From: Pontibacillus chungwhensis BH030062 | GTDB taxonomy: Bacteria; Bacillota; Bacilli; Bacillales; BH030062 | Assembly: GCF_000770675.1 (NCBI RefSeq) | Contig: NZ_AVBG01000010.1 | Span: forward strand, 84,189-148,188 | Reading direction: 5' to 3' | DNA: 64,000 nucleotides | In this document: one piece after another, positions 7,661 to 15,549 of the stretch | Layout of the letters: every line of letters starts with the position of its first letter | Position numbering within the stretch: the first letter of the stretch is position 1 | The notes under the pieces: generated by a model | Database searches by the model: none | What the model was told of the DNA's origin: nothing | The model's input: only the letters and a program-made list of their open reading frames with translations | Program-made: the position numbers and the translations under genes

Positions 7661-9337
7661 ATGATGAATCGTAAAATAGTCATTGTTGGTGGAGTAGCAG
7701 GAGGCGCAACAGCTGCTGCGCGTCTGCGTCGTATAGATGAACACAGTCATATTGTAATGTTTGAACGCGGAGCTTACATTTCTTATGCCAATTGCGGGCT
7801 CCCTTACTATATTGGCGGTACAATAAAAGAACGAAGCAAATTACTCGTTCAGACTGTTGAAGGGATGACGGCTCGCTTTGGTTTAGATATACGCACCTTA
7901 ACAGAAGTCGTTCGCATTAACCGGGAACAAAAGACCGTTACCGTTCGTCACCTACCATCTGGAGATGAATACGAAGAGAGTTATGATACACTCATCCTTT
8001 CTCCAGGTTCAAAACCAATCGTCCCTCCTATTCCGGGTCTAGCAGAGTCCACCTATTTCACTTTGCGAAATATACCAGATACAGATAAAATTTATACATT
8101 TTTAGAAGATCAACAGCCTCAGAATGCCACGATTATTGGCGGTGGTTTTATCGGTTTAGAATTAGCCGAGAACCTTGTTGATCGAGGGCTTAACGTTACC
8201 CTTGTTGAGAAGTCTCCACAAGTGATGGCTCCTATCGACAGAGAAATGGCAGCCCTTGTCCATACAGAGTTAAAACAAAAAGGGATAACTCTCTATTTAA
8301 ATGATGGTGTGAAAGCTTTTGAGGAGCAAGGGAAACAAATGATACTCGAAAGTGGTACCTCCATTTCAACAGACCTTGTTGTACTTTCAATTGGTGTTAC
8401 ACCTGAGAATACGTTAGCTACGCTTGCAGGTCTTGAGACAAATGAGCGAGGCGGTATTATCGTCGATGATCATTTGAAAACAAACGATCCATCAATCTAT
8501 GCAGTTGGTGATGCCGTTCAAGTTAAAGATTATCAATTTGGGCAACCAACCATGATCCCGCTTGCATGGCCTGCTAACCGCCAGGGACGTCTTGTAGCTG
8601 ATCACATTTACGGGAAAGACGTTCGGTATAACGGTACACTCGGCACATCCATTGCCAAGATTTTTGACCTTACCGTTGCCGCTACAGGCAAAAATGAAAA
8701 ACAACTAAAAGCAATGGGACTACCATACGAGGCCATTCACATCCACCCAGGTTCCCATGCTGGTTATTACCCAAATGCAACGCCTCTTTCCATGAAGCTA
8801 TTGTTCCATCCTGTTGAGGGAACCATTTATGGGGCACAAATTATCGGAAAAGAAGGTGCTGATAAACGAATCGATGTGTTAGCTACAGCGATTAAAGGTG
8901 GATTAACGGTTATGGATCTGCCTGACCTTGAATTAGCCTATGCTCCTCCCTACTCTTCTGCCAAAGATCCTGTTAACCTACTTGGTTACGTCGCTTCAAA
9001 CATTGTTGAAGGTGAGGTTGAAGTGGTTCACTGGGATGAAATGGACGGAATTGCACATGCGGCGGGTATGATTCTAGACGTTCGAACTTCTAAAGAATTT
9101 AGTAATGGCGCAATCCGTAATGCTGTGAACATTCCCCTTGATGATCTCAGGGATCGCTTAGAGGAGTTACCAAAGGAAGAGCCAATAACCGTCTATTGCC
9201 AAGCAGGGTTACGCGGATATGTGGCAACGAAGTTACTTGAGCAGCACGGCTTCCGTGTTAAGAACCTTGAAGGTGGCTATAAAACCTACTCTATTGCCAT
9301 GAACGATTTAAAGGAACTCCAAGCACAACAAGCATAA
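7661..9337 (+). CDS. cdr: CoA-disulfide reductase with C-terminal rhodanese domain
   Basis: 558 residues. The FAD-binding Rossmann motif 'GGVAGGATAAARLRR' is at 10-24 and the single active-site cysteine of this class lies in 'SYANCGLPYY' (Cys45). The NAD(P)H Rossmann fold is at about 152 ('IIGGGFIGLELAE') and the second FAD motif is 'SIYAVGDAV'. The last about 100 residues form a rhodanese domain with catalytic Cys513 in 'VYCQAGLRGY'. Such CoADR-RHD enzymes reduce CoA disulfide or persulfides; the fusion suggests polysulfide or CoA-persulfide reduction. The ribosome site is GAGAGGATGAG; ATGs at 7661 and 7664 are both usable. It acts in the cytosol. Confidence 0.9.
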   Translation: MMNRKIVIVGGVAGGATAAARLRRIDEHSHIVMFERGAYISYANCGLPYYIGGTIKERSKLLVQTVEGMTARFGLDIRTLTEVVRINREQKTVTVRHLPSGDEYEESYDTLILSPGSKPIVPPIPGLAESTYFTLRNIPDTDKIYTFLEDQQPQNATIIGGGFIGLELAENLVDRGLNVTLVEKSPQVMAPIDREMAALVHTELKQKGITLYLNDGVKAFEEQGKQMILESGTSISTDLVVLSIGVTPENTLATLAGLETNERGGIIVDDHLKTNDPSIYAVGDAVQVKDYQFGQPTMIPLAWPANRQGRLVADHIYGKDVRYNGTLGTSIAKIFDLTVAATGKNEKQLKAMGLPYEAIHIHPGSHAGYYPNATPLSMKLLFHPVEGTIYGAQIIGKEGADKRIDVLATAIKGGLTVMDLPDLELAYAPPYSSAKDPVNLLGYVASNIVEGEVEVVHWDEMDGIAHAAGMILDVRTSKEFSNGAIRNAVNIPLDDLRDRLEELPKEEPITVYCQAGLRGYVATKLLEQHGFRVKNLEGGYKTYSIAMNDLKELQAQQA

Positions 9338-9379
9338 GAAGGATGCCATCTCCACATGCTATACGTGGAGGTGGATCTC

Positions 9380-9520
9380 ATGAGCAAACGAAAAAACAAC
9401 AACCGTGGCAAAGCGGGCGGAGCTAACATTAACCCGCAAGGCTATACAGAAGACAAAGCAGACCAGCAACCTAAAACTGAACTACAACAAAGAGCCAAAA
9501 CCAAAAACACAAAAATCTAA
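9380..9520 (+). CDS. very small basic protein, possibly a spore protein
   Basis: A 46-residue protein opening 'MSKRKNNNRGKAGGAN', with a middle 'PQGYTEDKAD' and a basic Gln/Lys-rich end. GGAGGTGG at 9367-9374 lies 5 bp before the ATG. The composition (Lys, Asn, Gly, Gln, no Cys or Trp) is that of minor small acid-soluble spore proteins of the SspO or YuzL type, but the match is too weak to name a family. A long inverted repeat that could terminate transcription begins 7 bp after the stop. Confidence 0.55.
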   Translation: MSKRKNNNRGKAGGANINPQGYTEDKADQQPKTELQQRAKTKNTKI

Positions 9521-9526
9521 ACCAAA

Positions 9527-9580
9527 AGGGACAGACACCCTTCACCACACTAGTGACCTGAAGCGTGTCTGTCCCTCTTT
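9527..9580 (+). terminator. inverted repeat after the small gene, possible terminator
   Basis: Perfect 12-bp arms AGGGACAGACAC (9527-9538) and GTGTCTGTCCCT (9565-9576), then CTTTAT. The arms contain the core of the GTGYCWGRCAC repeat family, so a dispersed repeat may be serving as the terminator. Confidence 0.5.
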
Positions 9581-9583
9581 ATC

Positions 9584-9731
9584 GCACTGCAGAACTAACG
9601 CGTGTCTGGCACCCTTTATCGCACTGCAGAACTGACGCGTGTCTGGCACCCTTTATTGCACTGCAGAACTGACGCGTGTCTGGCACCCTTTATTGCACTG
9701 CAGAACTGACGCGTGTCTGGCACCCTTTTGT
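9584..9731. repeat. four-copy 37-bp tandem repeat with GTGTCTGGCAC core
   Basis: Four head-to-tail units of exactly 37 bp start at 9584, 9621, 9658 and 9695. Each reads GCACTGCAGAACTGACGC, then GTGTCTGGCACCCTTTATT; the first copy has one change (ACTAACG) and the last runs into TTTTGTTCTGCAG. The units contain a CTGCAG palindrome and the GTGTCTGGCAC near-palindrome. The period equals that of the larger array at 12.7 kb although the rest of the unit differs. The 9521-9844 gap contains only this and the preceding inverted repeat. Confidence 0.95.
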
Positions 9732-9844
9732 TCTGCAGTGTCATAAAGGTTTTTTTCTGAATATTTATACTTTGTTCTGATCTCTTTTATCTCCAAGAAT
9801 GTATGTTACCATATACTGTAACAACACATGAGGAGGAATATGAT

Positions 9845-10039
9845 ATGCACCTGGAAGAACTGCTTCAATCGTATGTTAAGGAGTTCAACCAACAGCCTGA
9901 TTCACCCAATGAGTTATTGGACTATTGTCAACGCATGTATGTAAATGGAGAACTGGACTTTCACTCGTATCGTCAATTGTTTCAACACTTACACGAAGAA
10001 GGTGCTACATCCTCACATAATGAAATCGAAACGGTCTAA
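9845..10039 (+). CDS. YppF-like small protein
   Basis: A 64-residue acidic cytosolic protein. The pattern 'LLQSYVKEFNQQP...NELLDYCQRMYVNGELDFHSYRQLFQHLHEEGA' resembles the YppF family, whose members are short, helical and of unknown function. An upstream in-frame ATG at 9803 has no ribosome site, while AGGAGG at 9831-9836 is 8 bp from the ATG at 9845. It is followed closely by a terminator, so it is a single-gene unit. Confidence 0.65.
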   Translation: MHLEELLQSYVKEFNQQPDSPNELLDYCQRMYVNGELDFHSYRQLFQHLHEEGATSSHNEIETV

Positions 10040-10066
10040 CCGATGCTTTTGCATCGGTTTTTTTAT
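10040..10066 (+). terminator. intrinsic terminator
   Basis: CCGATGC (10040-10046) / GCATCGG (10051-10057) with TTTT loop, followed by TTTTTTTATT. Confidence 0.9.
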
Positions 10067-10187
10067 TGCCTTTTATTCTTTTCAGCCTCCTCCCCACATA
10101 CTTCCAACCTGATATCTCCTTATGCTTATCATTCATTAAGGAACCTCTGGACATGATAAAAGAAAATGCACACCAGGAGGAATGACG

Positions 10188-11060
10188 ATGTCACAACAAC
10201 AAAATCAACAAGCTCAGCAACAGCCCCCTCAACATCAAAATCATCAGCCAGGTTATGAATACGAAATGCAACCTTTACCTGAATTTATTGACCCAGAGTA
10301 TAAACCGAGCGAAAAGCTAAAAGGAAAAGTTGCCGTTATCACAGGTGGCGATAGCGGAATAGGCAGATCGGTCGCCGTCCACTATGCAAAAGAAGGAGCC
10401 GACGTTGCAATTATCTTCCTTAATGAAAAACAAGACGCAAATGATACAAAGACAATCATCGAACGAGAAGGCAGACGATGTCTGTTAATTGGAGGAGATA
10501 TCGGGAATGAATCTTTCTGCCAAACAGCAGTGAACGAAGTTATGCAGTCCTTTAACCAGATTGATATCCTTGTGAATAATTCTGCAGAACAACACCCTCA
10601 GCAAAACTTTGAAGACATTACAGCTGAACAATTGGAAAAAACGTTCCGCACAAACGTATTTGGTTATTTTCATATGACGAAAGCTGCTCTTCCCCATATG
10701 AAAAAAGGAAGTACAATTATTAATACCTCTTCTATTACAGCGTATCAAGGCTCAAAGGACTTAGTGGATTATTCAGCAACAAAAGGAGCTATTACAGCAC
10801 TTACACGTTCGTTATCTGAACAACTGGTCGGGAAAGGAATCCGAGTTAACGGAGTCGCACCAGGCCCAATCTGGACACCATTAATTCCAGCCTCGTTTGA
10901 CGCTCAGAAAGTATCTCAATTCGGATCCAATACGCCTATGAAACGCGCTGGACAACCAAGAGAAGTCGCACCCGCCTACGTCTACTTAGCAAGCCAGGAC
11001 TCCTCTTACATCAGTGGCCAAATGATTCACATAAACGGTGGCATTATCATCAATGGATAA
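10188..11060 (+). CDS. short-chain dehydrogenase/reductase (GSP39/YhxC type)
   Basis: About 290 residues. A Gln/Pro-rich N-terminal tail (first 45 residues, including 'MQPLPEFIDPEYKPSEKLKGK') precedes a classical SDR fold. It has the NAD(P) motif 'TGGDSGIG' (about 53-60), 'VNNSAEQ', catalytic Ser in 'INTSSITAY', and Tyr and Lys in 'VDYSATKGA'. The extended N-terminus is typical of the B. subtilis general-stress SDRs YdaD and YhxC. The substrate is unknown. The first ATG (10182) abuts the AGGAGG; the ATG at 10188 is 7 bp away and is preferred. Confidence 0.88.
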   Translation: MSQQQNQQAQQQPPQHQNHQPGYEYEMQPLPEFIDPEYKPSEKLKGKVAVITGGDSGIGRSVAVHYAKEGADVAIIFLNEKQDANDTKTIIEREGRRCLLIGGDIGNESFCQTAVNEVMQSFNQIDILVNNSAEQHPQQNFEDITAEQLEKTFRTNVFGYFHMTKAALPHMKKGSTIINTSSITAYQGSKDLVDYSATKGAITALTRSLSEQLVGKGIRVNGVAPGPIWTPLIPASFDAQKVSQFGSNTPMKRAGQPREVAPAYVYLASQDSSYISGQMIHINGGIIING

Positions 11061-11071
11061 AGCTTCATCAC

Positions 11072-11131
11072 ACTAAAGCGTGTCTGACACCCTTCTTCCC
11101 TCTAAAGCATGAAAGGGTGCCTGGCACGCTT
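11072..11131. repeat. pair of GTGYCTGRCAC palindromes, 37 bp apart
   Basis: Core GTGTCTGACAC starts at 11080 and GTGCCTGGCAC at 11117, exactly 37 bp apart, with CTAAAGC words beside each. It has the same spacing as the long arrays, just downstream of the SDR gene. Confidence 0.85.
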
Positions 11132-11257
11132 TATTCCTATGCAGTGTTAAAACCGACTGATGGGTTTGATTATGGGGGATGGCGGTTAAATTCAATAGTG
11201 AAACTCTTTAAACTAAGACTAGAAGGATCATATTTCGTTAAAGCGAGGGATCATTAC

Positions 11258-12373
11258 ATGAGTCAATACAGCACATTATTTGAATCAGGGAAGCTCGGGA
11301 ATGTGGCAACTTCAAACCGATACATCGTTGCACCTATGACCCGGGTTTCAGCAGAAAGTGACGGCCGCGCCAATAACCGTATGCGTGACTATTATGAACG
11401 TTATGCCAAAGGTGGTTTTGGTGCGATTATATCTGAAGGGATCTACATTGATGAAAAGCATAGTCAAGGATACTTTAATCAACCAGGCTTAGCTTCTGAT
11501 AACCATGTGGACGCCTGGAAACCGATTGTAGATACAGTGCATAACCATGGAACAGCCTTTATTGCCCAGCTCATGCACGCTGGTGCTCAGACTCAAGGCA
11601 ATGCTTATACAGATGAAACCATTGCTCCTTCAGCAGTCGCTCCAAAAGGAGAGCAGCTAGGATTTTATGGTGGTTCAGGCCCGTTTAAAACTCCTAAAGA
11701 GATGACAGACCATGATTTCGCACAAGTACAGGAAGCATTTGCTCTAACAGCAACCCAGGCTAAGAAAGCCGGTTTCGACGGTGTAGAAATTCATGGCGCT
11801 AACGGTTACCTGCTTGATGAATTCTTAACCAATTACATGAATCAGCGCACCGATCGTTACGGTGGTCTAGAAGGTGGATTAACCTTTATTCAAGAAATTG
11901 TGAATGCTGTGCGCGATGCAGTCGGGGCAGACTTTATGGTCGGCATTCGTTTATCACAAGGAAAAGTCGCAGACCAAGAATATCGCTGGCCAGGTGGTGA
12001 AAAAGATGCGAAACACATCTTTTCAACACTAGGTGATCTGCCTCTTGATTATATTCACGTTACAGACGGAGACGGTACTGCTTCCGGATTCGGTGAAGGA
12101 ACTCGTTCCATGGCAAAAGCAGCTAGAGAAGAATCGAACTTGCCTGTTATGGCCAACGGTAAGTTAGGTCACCCAGGCCAGGCTTTAAAAGCTGTCACAG
12201 ATGAAAAGGCAGACTTTGTAACTCTTGGTACAGGGGCGCTTGCTAACCCTGACACTCCAAACCTTGTCTCAAACGGTAATGACCTACGAGAATTTGATGC
12301 CGAATCCATTTTGTTCCCAGAGGCTTATATTAAAGACCACGAGCTATCGTTAGATATTCAAACAAAAAAATGA
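11258..12373 (+). CDS. NADH:flavin oxidoreductase, old yellow enzyme family
   Basis: 371 residues forming an FMN-binding TIM barrel. Visible family motifs are 'RYIVAPMTR' near the N-terminus, 'AQLMHAGAQT', the substrate-site pair in 'GVEIHGANGYLLDEF', 'NQRTDRYGG', and the phosphate-binding end 'VMANGKLG...DFVTLGTGALANPD'. It probably reduces alpha,beta-unsaturated carbonyls with NAD(P)H; the physiological substrate is unknown. The reading frame is open for 47 further codons upstream, but those run through a dispersed repeat and lack a ribosome site. The ATG at 11258 is preceded by GCGAGGGA. Confidence 0.9.
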   Translation: MSQYSTLFESGKLGNVATSNRYIVAPMTRVSAESDGRANNRMRDYYERYAKGGFGAIISEGIYIDEKHSQGYFNQPGLASDNHVDAWKPIVDTVHNHGTAFIAQLMHAGAQTQGNAYTDETIAPSAVAPKGEQLGFYGGSGPFKTPKEMTDHDFAQVQEAFALTATQAKKAGFDGVEIHGANGYLLDEFLTNYMNQRTDRYGGLEGGLTFIQEIVNAVRDAVGADFMVGIRLSQGKVADQEYRWPGGEKDAKHIFSTLGDLPLDYIHVTDGDGTASGFGEGTRSMAKAAREESNLPVMANGKLGHPGQALKAVTDEKADFVTLGTGALANPDTPNLVSNGNDLREFDAESILFPEAYIKDHELSLDIQTKK

Positions 12374-12398
12374 TTGATGCATTTTTTATGATGGAACA

Positions 12399-12431
12399 AA
12401 ACGCTCAGACCTCTAATCTGAGCGTTTTTTC
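12399..12431 (+). terminator. intrinsic terminator
   Basis: ACGCTCAGA (12401-12409) / TCTGAGCGT (12417-12425), followed by TTTTT. Confidence 0.9.
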
Positions 12432-12692
12432 TTGAGTTGCTTTTTGCTGTACTTGAGCCGATTCCACTTTTCAAAACCTCTCTACGTCCACTTCCCAAAG
12501 AACAACCTCTTCATCTTGAGTCACTTTCCGGAAATCTTGAGCCAGTCCCTATCAAGCTTGAGCCATTTTCTTCGATCTTGAGCCGCTATCCCTCATCTTG
12601 AGCCGTATTTTCGAACACTTGAGTCACTTTTTCCGAATCTTGAGCTGCTTCGCCCGAACTTGAGCCGCTTCTCCCAAACTTGAGCCGATTCC
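12431..12692. repeat. degenerate CTTGAGYCR repeat field (short copy)
   Basis: The word CTTGAG followed by CCG, TCA, CCA or CTG occurs about ten times, mostly 20-22 bp apart, with pyrimidine-rich or TTCG-containing spacers such as CTTCTCCCAAA. It has no coding potential. The same motif fills 30.3-31.4 kb. It directly abuts the 37-bp array and lies between two converging genes. Confidence 0.85.
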
Positions 12693-12705
12693 ACCCCCAC
12701 ACACT

Positions 12706-13149
12706 CTAAAGCACTAAAGGGTGCCAGGCACCCTGCGTCTCGCTAAAGCACTAAACCGTGTCAGGCACCCTGCGTCTCGCTAAAGCACTAAACCGTGTCA
12801 GGCACCCTGCGTCTCGCTAAAGCACTAAACCGTGTCAGGCACCCTGCGTCTCGCTAAAGCACTAAACCGTGTCAGGCACCCTGCGTCTCGCTAAAGCACT
12901 AAACCGTGTCAGGCACCCTGCGTCTCGCTAAAGCACTAAACCGTGTCAGGCACCCTGCGTCTCGCTAAAGCACTAAACCGTGTCAGGCACCCTGCGTCTC
13001 GCTAAAGCACTAAACCGTGTCAGGCACCCTGCGTCTCGCTAAAGCACTAAACCGTGTCAGGCACCCTGCGTCTCGCTAAAGCACTAAACCGTGTCAGGCA
13101 CCCTGCGTCTCGCTAAAGCACTAAACCGTGTCAGGCACCCTGCGTCTCG
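12706..13149. repeat. twelve-copy 37-bp tandem repeat with GTGTCAGGCAC core
   Basis: Twelve head-to-tail units of exactly 37 bp (12706 to 13149). Each begins CTAAAGCACTAAACC, contains GTGTCAGGCACCC and ends TGCGTCTCG. Copies 2-12 are identical letter for letter. Copy 1 differs and holds a perfect palindrome, GGGTGCC-A-GGCACCC. There are no spacers, so this is a satellite-type array and not a CRISPR. It ends 54 bp before the stop of the converging maltose phosphorylase gene. Confidence 0.97.
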
Positions 13150-13158
13150 CTAAAGCAC

Positions 13159-13190
13159 AAAAGCCCCGTCCTCAAGGAAGGGGCTTCTGC
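13159..13190 (-). terminator. terminator of the maltose phosphorylase gene
   Basis: AAGCCCC (13161-13167) and GGGGCTT (13180-13186), with a TCCT/AGGA inner stem. Read on the minus strand it follows the stop codon of the phosphorylase gene closely. Its T-run is weak. Confidence 0.65.
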
Positions 13191-13202
13191 ATGTATGGTA
13201 AA

Positions 13203-15488
13203 TTAGGGGGTAGCGACTTTTGGTGCTTCGATGGTGCGTGTTTCTTCGTTTAATACGAGTTGAAGTGGTGTTCCTTCTTCTTGCTCAATGAGTGTTTCAT
13301 CATGAGTAACGGTGATTTTCAGAAGGTGACCACGGAAGTTGATCTTGAACGAGTAATCCTTCCACGCTTCCGGAATCATTGGGTTGAAGTGAAGGGTGCC
13401 ATCAACGACACGCATGCCGGCGAAGCCGTGTACGATGGATAACCAGGATCCGGCCATACTCGTAATATGAAGGCCGTCCTCTGTATCGTTGTTATAGTTA
13501 TCCAGATCCAGACGAGCTGTACGCACATACATTTCATACGCTTTTTCCTCGTATCCAAGCTCTGCTGCCAAGATTGAATGAACACAAGGTGACAGGCTTG
13601 ATTCATGGACCGTCATTGGTTCATAGAAATTGTAGTTGCGCTTCTTCTCTTCTTTAGAGAATTTATGATTTAAGAAGTATAGTCCTTGAAGAACATCCGC
13701 TTGTTTAATAAAGCAGGAACGAAGAATGCGATCCCAGGACCAATTCTGATTTAACGGAAGGTGCTTGTCTTCAAGGTCTGCAACTGGCATAATCTCTTTA
13801 TCTAAAAAGCCATCCTGCTGCAGGTAGACACCTGCCTCCTCATCATATGGATAATACATTTTTGAAATGATATCTTTCCATTGATCGAATTCACTAGATG
13901 ATAACCCTAGCTGATCTAGAAGTTCATAGTAGCGAGCCCCATGTTGGCGTTCGAGAAATAGAGCCACTCCTAGTGTATACTCAAGTGTCCACGCTGCAAT
14001 GCGATTGGTATACCAGTTGTTATTCACGTTGTTCTCATATTCATTCGGCCCTGTCACACCAAGGATCATATAGCGATCTTTACGCGAGTTATAGTTGACG
14101 CGGCTCGCCCAGAAACGACTAAGCTCAGCTAGCACTTCAAATCCATAATCAGCCAAATACGCCGTATCACCGGTATAATTCGTATAGTTCCAAATCGCAT
14201 GAGCGATGGCCCCGTTACGATGGATCTCCTCAAACGTGATTTCCCACTCATTATGAGACTCTTCTCCGTTCATCGTCACCATCGGATATAGAGCCCCTTC
14301 TAAACCAAGCTTACGAGCATTTGCACGAGCCTGATCTAAATGGTTATAACGATAGATTAATAGGTTTCTGGCAATGGCCGGATCAGCTGTCCCTAAATAA
14401 AAAGGTAAGCAGTAGGCTTCCGTATCCCAGTACGTGCTTCCGCCATACTTTTCACCTGTGAACCCTTTAGGACCGATATTTAAGCGCGGATCGTCACCCG
14501 TGTATGTGTTATACAATTGGAAGATGTTATAGCGAATGCCTTGCTGCGCTTCCGCGTCGCCACCTACTGTTACATCAGCTTTTTTCCAGCGCTTCTCCCA
14601 TGCTCCTTGATGTTCTTGAAGCAAATGATCGAATCCTTTTTCAAAGGCTTCAGTGACAAATCCTTGAGCTTTGTCAGCTAGCTCAGCAGAATCATAGTCT
14701 CTGCTTTGAGTAACGGCTACATATTTATAAAACGTAACGGGTTGACCTTCTGTTACCGCTACATCCATTACATTATCGATGTATTCTTCCTGGTCATCCA
14801 TCGCCTGAATGGAAACATCTCCTCCATCCACTGCTGTTCGCATAGCGGCTGAGACTTCAAATTCCGTTTTACGGGTCTTCATTGTTAACACACCCGCTTG
14901 TTCTGAGACCTCATGATGGACAGGCTCCCAGAAGTCTTCATCATAGTTCGCGTCTTCGTTTCGTACATCCCCGTTTAGAAATGGCTGGAAAGAAATCGTG
15001 CCACTAAAGTTAATCGGGGTAACTTCATATCGAATCGCTACAAGTTCAGGATGAGCAATAGAGAAGAAACGTGTAACGTTCACTTGAACATGCTCTCCAT
15101 TTCCATTTTCAGCTGTAAAAGAACGGCGCAAGAGGCCATGACGCATATCGAGCTCTCGTTTAAATTCCATCACGTTCCATGTGTTTAAATCAAGCTCTTC
15201 ATTCTGAACGACAACCCGAATCCCTGTAACATTAGGAGCATTCAATACTTTAGCAAAATATTCAGGGTATCCATTCTTCCACCAGCCAACTCGGGTTTTA
15301 TCAGGATAGTACACGCCTCCAATATAGGTACCTTCGTGCGTTTCACCTGTGTACGTTTCTTCAAAATTGCCACGCATGCCCATGTGGCCATTCCCGATGC
15401 TCATTAAACTTTCGGCTAAACGATTTTCCTCTGGATGGAGACTTGTTTCAACGACTTTCCATGGATCTACTTCAATAATACGTTTCAT
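13203..15488 (-). CDS. mapA: maltose phosphorylase, GH65
   Basis: 761 residues, normal for the family. It has an N-terminal beta-sandwich, then an (alpha/alpha)6 barrel. The catalytic acid is Glu483 in 'GPNEYENNVNNNWYTN', equivalent to the known GH65 maltose phosphorylase residue. Substrate-site 'EEIHRNGAIAHAIWNY' (about 420-435) and phosphate-site 'HESSLSPCVHS' (about 630) are intact. The enzyme splits maltose with phosphate into glucose and beta-glucose-1-phosphate. It is the last gene of the minus-strand maltodextrin cluster. The beta-phosphoglucomutase needed to use beta-G1P, often adjacent in other species, is not here. The start follows GCAGAGGTGA. A kojibiose or trehalose phosphorylase is less likely given the motifs and context. 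Confidence 0.9.
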   Translation of the reverse strand: MKRIIEVDPWKVVETSLHPEENRLAESLMSIGNGHMGMRGNFEETYTGETHEGTYIGGVYYPDKTRVGWWKNGYPEYFAKVLNAPNVTGIRVVVQNEELDLNTWNVMEFKRELDMRHGLLRRSFTAENGNGEHVQVNVTRFFSIAHPELVAIRYEVTPINFSGTISFQPFLNGDVRNEDANYDEDFWEPVHHEVSEQAGVLTMKTRKTEFEVSAAMRTAVDGGDVSIQAMDDQEEYIDNVMDVAVTEGQPVTFYKYVAVTQSRDYDSAELADKAQGFVTEAFEKGFDHLLQEHQGAWEKRWKKADVTVGGDAEAQQGIRYNIFQLYNTYTGDDPRLNIGPKGFTGEKYGGSTYWDTEAYCLPFYLGTADPAIARNLLIYRYNHLDQARANARKLGLEGALYPMVTMNGEESHNEWEITFEEIHRNGAIAHAIWNYTNYTGDTAYLADYGFEVLAELSRFWASRVNYNSRKDRYMILGVTGPNEYENNVNNNWYTNRIAAWTLEYTLGVALFLERQHGARYYELLDQLGLSSSEFDQWKDIISKMYYPYDEEAGVYLQQDGFLDKEIMPVADLEDKHLPLNQNWSWDRILRSCFIKQADVLQGLYFLNHKFSKEEKKRNYNFYEPMTVHESSLSPCVHSILAAELGYEEKAYEMYVRTARLDLDNYNNDTEDGLHITSMAGSWLSIVHGFAGMRVVDGTLHFNPMIPEAWKDYSFKINFRGHLLKITVTHDETLIEQEEGTPLQLVLNEETRTIEAPKVATP

Positions 15489-15549
15489 ATTGGCTCACCT
15501 CTGCCCTTCTCAAATATATGGAACCGTATTTCTTGGAACAATGTTATCT

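Noticed and set aside
9405..9635. 76-residue plus-strand ORF
   Set aside because: It overlaps the small basic gene in another frame and runs through the 37-bp repeat array; it has no ribosome site.
11117..11257. N-terminal extension of the old-yellow-enzyme gene
   Set aside because: It begins inside a dispersed repeat and has no ribosome site; the family starts at the downstream ATG.
12706..13149. CRISPR array
   Set aside because: Repeat length of 37 bp is suggestive, but there are no spacers: units are directly abutting and identical, and no cas gene is in the window.
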